50,355 nt of DNA from a virus. A model generated the notes under the pieces. That model did not search any database. It had not been told where the DNA came from and saw only the letters and a list, made by a program, of their open reading frames with translations. This document shows positions 46,140 to 50,355 of the stretch, in pieces. The translations under genes were made by a program, and so were the position numbers. Location: the IMG/VR virus record IMGVR_UViG_3300009176_000014, positions 1 to 50,355 of that record; one strand, given 5' to 3'. Every line of letters begins with the position of its first letter. The stretch's first letter is position 1.

Positions 46140-47019
46140 AGATGTTGCCATTCAAATTGAGGCCACGATTGAAGAGGCTAATTTGCTTTTTAGTAAGATT
46201 GTTGATAACACCCAGAATTCAATCTATAATCTCGCTGTTTCAAAGCTTCGTGAATTAGATGTTGATCCGGATGGGTACGTTCGGCAAACGGCAAGCAATC
46301 GTAAGATAATACGTGGCGTTTATAAGGCTTTTGACGAAGGCTTAACAAAGGGCGGATATTATCAAGGCCTTAGTGACTTCGTTGCCACAATGAAAACATT
46401 AGACGCAATCAATGCCGGTTATTTCAGCGATTTAGGGTTAGCTGCATTCAATGATAGTTCAACTTTAATCACCTCACTTCAGAAGCAAAGTATTTCAACT
46501 GTGGAAGGACTTTTATTAAACGATGGTTTGCAGACTCAGATAAAGGAACCACTTTATAACTTATTACTTCAAAACGTAAACACCGGCGGCTCATACTCAG
46601 GTATGATAGACCAGATGCGTAACTATGTTAAAGGCACGTATGATGCTGATGGAAAGCTATTACGCTATACAAAGCAGATTACACAGGACGTATTGAACAA
46701 TTATTCCAGGTCTTACCAAGCGGCTATAGGTGCTAAATTAGGATTAGAGTTCTTTCAGTATGTTGGTGGTCTTATACCGGAATCACGCGAGTTCTGCCGT
46801 GATCGTGCAGGGGACTATTTTCATTACAAAGAGATTGAAAGTTGGGCAAGTTTGGATTGGAAAGGTAAACGGTCAGACACTACAGAGAGCAGTATTTTTG
46901 TGTATGCAGGCGGACACCAATGTAAACATTTGATAATGCCAGTTAGCATTTCAGTGGTTCCTAAAGCAGCCATTCAGCGGGCTATTGATATGGGTTTTTA
47001 TGTGCCGAAGATAGTTTAA
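46126..47019 (+). CDS. MuF-like minor head protein
   Basis: A 297-aa protein. The N-terminal 200 residues are helical; the C-terminus holds the MuF-like block YVGGLIPESREFCRDRAGDY, ending with FVYAGGHQCKHLIMPVS (conserved Cys and His). MuF proteins sit at the portal inside the head and are often injected. The end overlaps a minus-strand gene by 38 bases. Confidence 0.85.
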   Translation: MPTPKDVAIQIEATIEEANLLFSKIVDNTQNSIYNLAVSKLRELDVDPDGYVRQTASNRKIIRGVYKAFDEGLTKGGYYQGLSDFVATMKTLDAINAGYFSDLGLAAFNDSSTLITSLQKQSISTVEGLLLNDGLQTQIKEPLYNLLLQNVNTGGSYSGMIDQMRNYVKGTYDADGKLLRYTKQITQDVLNNYSRSYQAAIGAKLGLEFFQYVGGLIPESREFCRDRAGDYFHYKEIESWASLDWKGKRSDTTESSIFVYAGGHQCKHLIMPVSISVVPKAAIQRAIDMGFYVPKIV

Positions 47020-47212
47020 TTTTTGATCGTTTTCTATGCTTTATTGATTGACCACCAGATGCTAAAAGGTTATAAAATTCAATTGTCTTTCCTACCGCTT
47101 TATGATTCAGTAAACTGGCTCTGAATTCTTTCCAATCCTCATTCTTTTCAAATAATATTCGTCTCTTTTCTACCAATAAGATAGCCTTGCGATTGACTCT
47201 ATTATTTTTCAT
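46982..47212 (-). CDS. Hypothetical basic protein of the antisense cassette
   Basis: A 76-aa protein, strongly basic (MKNNRVNRKAILLVEKRRIL, then QSIKHRKRSKIKLSS). It is the last gene of a minus-strand cassette and converges with the MuF-like gene. It may bind nucleic acid. The next gene upstream overlaps it by ATGA. Confidence 0.6.
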   Translation of the reverse strand: MKNNRVNRKAILLVEKRRILFEKNEDWKEFRASLLNHKAVGKTIEFYNLLASGGQSIKHRKRSKIKLSSAHKNPYQ

Positions 47213-47373
47213 TTCAAAGCATTTTCAATTTCTTCCAACTTAATATAAACCTTACCGCCTTCAATTAACCTCCTGAACTTTATCTTTTTCTTAGCCTCAA
47301 GGTTGTAAATAGTAGACCTGCATAATCCGGTCTTTTCTGTGATCTGCTTTATTGTGTAGCAACCATCAATCAT
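47209..47373 (-). CDS. Small HTH (excisionase-like) protein
   Basis: A 54-aa protein: YTIKQITEKTGLCRSTIYNL followed by EAKKKIKFRRLIEGGKVYIK, a typical single winged HTH of the excisionase/MerR type. It is flanked by ATGA overlaps. It probably regulates the small cassette or a promoter near it. Confidence 0.75.
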   Translation of the reverse strand: MIDGCYTIKQITEKTGLCRSTIYNLEAKKKIKFRRLIEGGKVYIKLEEIENALK

Positions 47374-47702
47374 ACCTCACCTATATTTTTAGTGGTGATT
47401 GATTTAGCACAAAATGGGCAAAATTTTATTGGCGTTTCATTGTAACATGTTCCTTCTGGCCATGGTGAGCATTTTATTATATTAACGTTTGTATTAGTGT
47501 TATGGAAATTATCATATTCACCAAATACAATAGTCCGGTCTTTAAATGTCTCTTCCATTTCATCACAACAAAAACAAATGTCTTTAATTATTTGATGACT
47601 TGGATTTCCTTTTCCACAAGCTTTACAATTTATATCCTTATGTTCATCAAAATAGCGTTTTCCGCATGTGCACCAAAAACGTGTTTTATAGGTTAATTCC
47701 AT
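47370..47702 (-). CDS. Cysteine-rich zinc-binding protein
   Basis: A 110-aa protein with twelve cysteines arranged as C-x-C, C-x2-C, C-x-C-C and C-x2-C pairs (FWCTCGKRYFDEHKDINCKA, CFCCDEMEE, FCPFCAK). It probably binds two or more zinc ions. A similar style of protein is frequent in the leftward operon. Function unknown. Confidence 0.65.
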   Translation of the reverse strand: MELTYKTRFWCTCGKRYFDEHKDINCKACGKGNPSHQIIKDICFCCDEMEETFKDRTIVFGEYDNFHNTNTNVNIIKCSPWPEGTCYNETPIKFCPFCAKSITTKNIGEV

Positions 47703-47857
47703 TATAATTTACCCTCAAAATATAGTTTCAATTCTGATTCTCTAACTCCTTTGGAGGATATGCAACCATTGCACGCACATTTTGAGGCTTTACATATTCG
47801 CCTATTTTCTGTGGCTGTTTGTTCAATTATTTTCTTTGCCCATTCGTATCTAGTCAT
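47702..47857 (-). CDS. Small cysteine-rich protein
   Basis: A 51-aa protein starting at 47857 with a cluster of four cysteines (ICKASKCACNGCISSKGVRE). The stop overlaps the next start by one base. It is the first gene of the minus-strand cassette. A metal site is likely. Confidence 0.6.
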   Translation of the reverse strand: MTRYEWAKKIIEQTATENRRICKASKCACNGCISSKGVRESELKLYFEGKL

Positions 47858-47867
47858 AAAATAAAAG

Positions 47868-47892
47868 TGCCAGCATCACACTGGCAGGTCTT
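47868..47892. terminator. Hairpin between the antisense cassette and head genes
   Basis: TGCCAG (47868-47873), loop CATCACA, CTGGCA (47881-47886), followed on + by GGTCTTTTT. On the minus strand the stem is followed by CTTTTATTTT. It may end transcription from either side; here it probably prevents rightward readthrough before the scaffold operon. Confidence 0.5.
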
Positions 47893-48056
47893 TTTAGCCC
47901 GTGACTCGGGGTTAAACTTAAAATATTTCTTTCCTTTAACATCGATTCAAAACTACAACTTTGTACAGTATCAAACAAGGATAAACAGATAAAAGTAATT
48001 ATGTATAATTTTTCTTGCTTTGGGAAAGTTTCTCACTTAAATTCGAAATAAAAACT

Positions 48057-48404
48057 ATGGACGTAAGAGTCAGAAATAAAAATACTGGCGTAGAAAAAAC
48101 GGTAAATGATAAGGTTGCCGATGCGCTAAAACATATATGGGTTAGAATTGGTGACGCTGAGCCGGTTGAGGAAATAAAAAAAAAGGAAGTGGAAAAAGAA
48201 AGTGTTCCGCTTGTGGACGCTGAACCTTCAGTAGTAATTGAAAACGGAGTTGAAACACAAATACAGCTTGACAATTCTATCGCTGTTTCGAATGATGTTT
48301 CAGAATATGAGGCCTTATCAGGTAAAAAACCAGATGGCCGGTGGTCACCCGCCAAACTTGCAGAAAAGATTCAGGAACTAAAAACCGCAACAAATGAAGC
48401 TTAA
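48057..48404 (+). CDS. Hypothetical head-region protein
   Basis: A 115-aa protein from the ATG at 48057 (a frame extended to 48015 has no better support). The first half is basic/beta (MDVRVRNKNTGVEKTVNDKV), then an acidic linker rich in E and V, and a C-terminal motif YEALSGKKPDGRWSPAKLAE. It precedes the scaffold gene and overlaps it by 11 bases. Possibly a head accessory protein. Confidence 0.65.
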   Translation: MDVRVRNKNTGVEKTVNDKVADALKHIWVRIGDAEPVEEIKKKEVEKESVPLVDAEPSVVIENGVETQIQLDNSIAVSNDVSEYEALSGKKPDGRWSPAKLAEKIQELKTATNEA

Positions 48405-49215
48405 CGAATTTCTAAAACCAATTGCGGTAGCCATGGGCATACCGCTTACTGAGGACATTACAAAACTTGATATTGAACTACCGGCCGAATTTGATATCAA
48501 GTTCAGCCAAAGTTATCTTACCCGGGACCGGGCAAAAAGTGATGACGAAATTATTACCGAAATCACAAAGAAGGCCAACAAATCAAAGTTCACTGCCATC
48601 GATGACAATATCAAAGAGTTTTTGCCATTGGTGAGCGAAGAACACAAAAAGAAGATTGAAAGTGTTTTCGATACGCCTGAAAAGATTAAGCTTCTGAAAA
48701 TTGCCATGGATGAAAAGCTTAAAGATGCTAAGGGCAAGCTTACACCGGATGACATTCGCAAGGTAGAGGATGAATGGTCAGGAAAATACAAAGCTCTTCA
48801 GGACCAAGCTAAAGCCGAAAAAGAAACACTCGCGCGTCAGATGGAAGAGAAGAACTTCGATTTCTATGTGACTCAGAAGCTTGCAGGTTATAATGTAGCT
48901 AAGGAATTCCAGGCGACACGCGAATCATTGAACGCCATGGGCGTGCTTATGCTGAAGCAAAAAGGCTATAAATACGAATTTGAAAATGGCTCAATCCGTG
49001 TCATGCAGGAAAAGGACGGTGTCCCACGCGAAGTATTTGAAGGTGACAAAAAGGTTACTTTCGAATCATTGATTGACAAATTCATGGATCCATTTATTGC
49101 TAAAAGCAATGGAGGTGACGATAAAAGATTGCCGGATGTGCGTAAAAAAGTTGAAGTAGATGGCAAAGAATCTCTACATGAGCAAATGTGGAAAACTCAA
49201 GTATCACTACCATAG
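48394..49215 (+). CDS. Scaffolding protein
   Basis: A 273-aa, highly charged helical protein (DDIRKVEDEWSGKYKALQDQ, then AKAEKETLARQMEEKN) immediately before the capsid gene. Charge, coiled-coil content and place are typical of phage scaffolds, which direct capsid assembly. The C-terminus is basic, as scaffolds need to contact the capsid protein. It is followed by a terminator. Confidence 0.8.
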   Translation: MKLNEFLKPIAVAMGIPLTEDITKLDIELPAEFDIKFSQSYLTRDRAKSDDEIITEITKKANKSKFTAIDDNIKEFLPLVSEEHKKKIESVFDTPEKIKLLKIAMDEKLKDAKGKLTPDDIRKVEDEWSGKYKALQDQAKAEKETLARQMEEKNFDFYVTQKLAGYNVAKEFQATRESLNAMGVLMLKQKGYKYEFENGSIRVMQEKDGVPREVFEGDKKVTFESLIDKFMDPFIAKSNGGDDKRLPDVRKKVEVDGKESLHEQMWKTQVSLP

Positions 49216-49238
49216 ATTAAAATAATTCTCATTTTAAG

Positions 49239-49270
49239 AAAGCCTCTATTTTATGGAGGCTTTTTGTTTT
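49239..49270 (+). terminator. Strong rho-independent terminator after the scaffold gene
   Basis: AAAGCCTC (49239-49246) and GAGGCTTT (49256-49263) form a perfect eight-base-pair stem with a nine-base loop and then TTGTTTTTG. It separates scaffold from capsid transcription. Confidence 0.85.
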
Positions 49271-49291
49271 TGAAATAAATTCCTATATTCG
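49264..49291 (+). promoter_or_regulatory. Probable promoter of the major capsid gene
   Basis: TTG (49264-49266), 17 bases and TATATTCG (49284-49291), one mismatch from TAnnTTTG. The spacer is two bases short. Its position right after a strong terminator makes a promoter necessary for the capsid gene. Confidence 0.5.
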
Positions 49292-49297
49292 TATTGT

Positions 49298-49434
49298 TAA
49301 TCAGTTCTGAAGTGGATTTCATCCCGCTGATTATTTATCAAAATTTCGTTTTGCCTGATTAGGAAAGCAGCGTCGAGGCGCTCAACAGTCAAACATCAAT
49401 TAATCTTTTTGTTTCACTTTAAATTCTAACGTCA
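49298..49434 (+). promoter_or_regulatory. Structured 5' leader of the capsid mRNA
   Basis: About 135 untranslated bases with several stems: AATCAG...CTGATT (49301 to 49336 region) enclosing GGAT-TTC-ATCC, then CAAAA-TTTCG-TTTTG, then AGCG-TCGAGG-CGCT, and an unpaired AT-rich stretch before the ATG. Such leaders stabilise highly expressed phage messages. The stems are visible; the role is inferred. Confidence 0.5.
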
Positions 49435-50355
49435 ATGGCAAGATATGACTTTGCACAAGCATTGGCCGGACTATGTGAAAAGACTCTGCGATCCGCTGAG
49501 GACTTAGCCGGTAAAAATTACGCTTTCCTTTTAGGCCGTCAGACAGGCGCGCTTGATTTCATCCTTTCTCCCGATAATGGAGGTTTAAAGGCTGAATATG
49601 TTCAAAAACCTGGTTCAGGTGGTAAAAAAATAATTCAGACACGTCTTACTTATAAGCGTAGAGTTAAGCCCTGCGAGATTCTAACGGGTACTGTGGCGCT
49701 TGAAACTGGCATTTGCGATACAGCATATGAACCAGAAGAAAAGGAGGTAACTGTACTATTAAATGATCGGATTGCAACTAATCCAATCATGTTCACGAAC
49801 GATAAAATGATGCAGATTTGTGAAAACACAGATCAGTTCATTAATGAATTCGTAATGTCAAACATTCGCGCCTTGCGTGAAAAGTTGGACGAAGTTATTC
49901 TAGCCCGTATGTCGGTAGATATTGGCTATAAGGTTCGTCAAAATGGTGGCATTGTTGCCAATGACGTTTACACCGATGTTCAGTTGCTCGGCACAATCAA
50001 CGGCCAGCCTCACCCTTTAATGGGTAATTATCAGGCAAATTTGATTCAGGATTACTATAATATGCAGTTCAATGGGGTTCCGGCTATCATAGGGCAAGGT
50101 AACTTACAAACATTTTTTGCACTGGCAAATATGGCATGTTGCAATAGCTCAAATGTTTCTTACGAAGCATCGAAGGCAGCAGCAGGTGCAGCGTATTTCG
50201 TAGATCAGGCAGCAAATAACATCCTGGGGGCCAATAAATTTATTATGGCGGCTTTCGGAGCATCACATTTGCTTTGGTTCAATAAGAACAACAGCATTAA
50301 CATTGATACTGCAACAAACAAACATATTGTTATTCCTGATCCAGTTTATCCACGC
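49435..50355 (+). CDS. Major capsid protein, N-terminal part
   Basis: The gene starts at ATG 49435 and stays open to the contig end; it continues at base 1 for a total of 372 aa. The N-terminus is MARYDFAQALAGLCEKTLRS and the middle contains NDRIATNPIMFTNDKMMQIC. The order portal, MuF-like, scaffold, terminator, leader, capsid is the main evidence. It is expected to be the most abundant virion protein. Confidence 0.8.
   Translation, partial: MARYDFAQALAGLCEKTLRSAEDLAGKNYAFLLGRQTGALDFILSPDNGGLKAEYVQKPGSGGKKIIQTRLTYKRRVKPCEILTGTVALETGICDTAYEPEEKEVTVLLNDRIATNPIMFTNDKMMQICENTDQFINEFVMSNIRALREKLDEVILARMSVDIGYKVRQNGGIVANDVYTDVQLLGTINGQPHPLMGNYQANLIQDYYNMQFNGVPAIIGQGNLQTFFALANMACCNSSNVSYEASKAAAGAAYFVDQAANNILGANKFIMAAFGASHLLWFNKNNSINIDTATNKHIVIPDPVYPR
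50233..50355. repeat. Direct terminal repeat, right copy
   Basis: An exact copy of bases 1-123. Joining the copies gives a circle of 50,232 bp and restores one uninterrupted capsid gene. Confidence 0.95.

Overview
The window is almost certainly one complete phage genome written as a linear contig. Bases 1-123 are repeated exactly at 50233-50355, and the major capsid gene is cut by the contig ends (it starts at 49435, runs off the end and finishes at 321). The circle would be 50,232 bp. The host is probably a member of the Bacteroidetes. Reasons: promoters of the TTG/TAnnTTTG type, an AT-rich genome with few Shine-Dalgarno sites, signal peptides ending in FGQ or YAQ, and gene families (YopX, ASCH-like, GH19 endolysin, HTH_39-like) common in phages of that phylum. 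A tape measure of about 846 residues with a frameshifting tail chaperone upstream indicates a long-tailed (siphovirus- or myovirus-like) virion. I see no integrase, DNA polymerase or helicase.

Layout. (1) 44346-50355 joined to 1-4268: portal, MuF-like head protein, scaffold, major capsid, connector and virion genes, all on +, interrupted by a four-gene minus-strand cassette at 46982-47857. (2) 4270-9391: a membrane protein, a tail-fibre-like protein and a run of proteins with signal peptides, including an SGNH-like protein and an alpha/beta-hydrolase. (3) 9388-13211: small membrane proteins, a PAS-domain protein, a GH19 endolysin and a spanin-like protein, probably the lysis region. (4) 13198-20398, minus strand: a leftward operon of small, often cysteine-rich proteins, with an intact TnpB nuclease, a strongly structured RNA candidate near 18520-18896 and a tRNA-like gene at its head. 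(5) 20409-20513: a divergent promoter pair built on a concentric inverted repeat. (6) 20547-27951, +: early genes, including a Rad52-like annealing protein paired with a RecE/RecB-type exonuclease, YopX, a lipoprotein and a second tRNA-like gene. (7) 27948-29734: small and large terminase, followed by a ribbon-helix-helix protein and an HNH endonuclease. (8) 30449-37253: a sugar-modification island with glycosyltransferases of several folds and two methyltransferases. (9) 37240-44305: tail chaperone with a canonical -1 slippery site, tape measure, and tail proteins.

How it fits together. The rightward early operon starts at about 20520 and leads into packaging, glycan and tail genes. The head genes follow and the major capsid gene has its own terminator, promoter and structured leader. 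The lysis genes come last and meet the leftward operon near 13200. The most unusual parts are the pseudoknotted RNA with its own promoter, the palindromic divergent promoter, the phage TnpB with a possible guide RNA, the PAS protein beside the lysis genes, and the set of phage proteins that carry Sec signal peptides.

Caution: five genes would regain a normal start or reading frame after a single-base change in a short homopolymer, so this assembly may hold indel errors.
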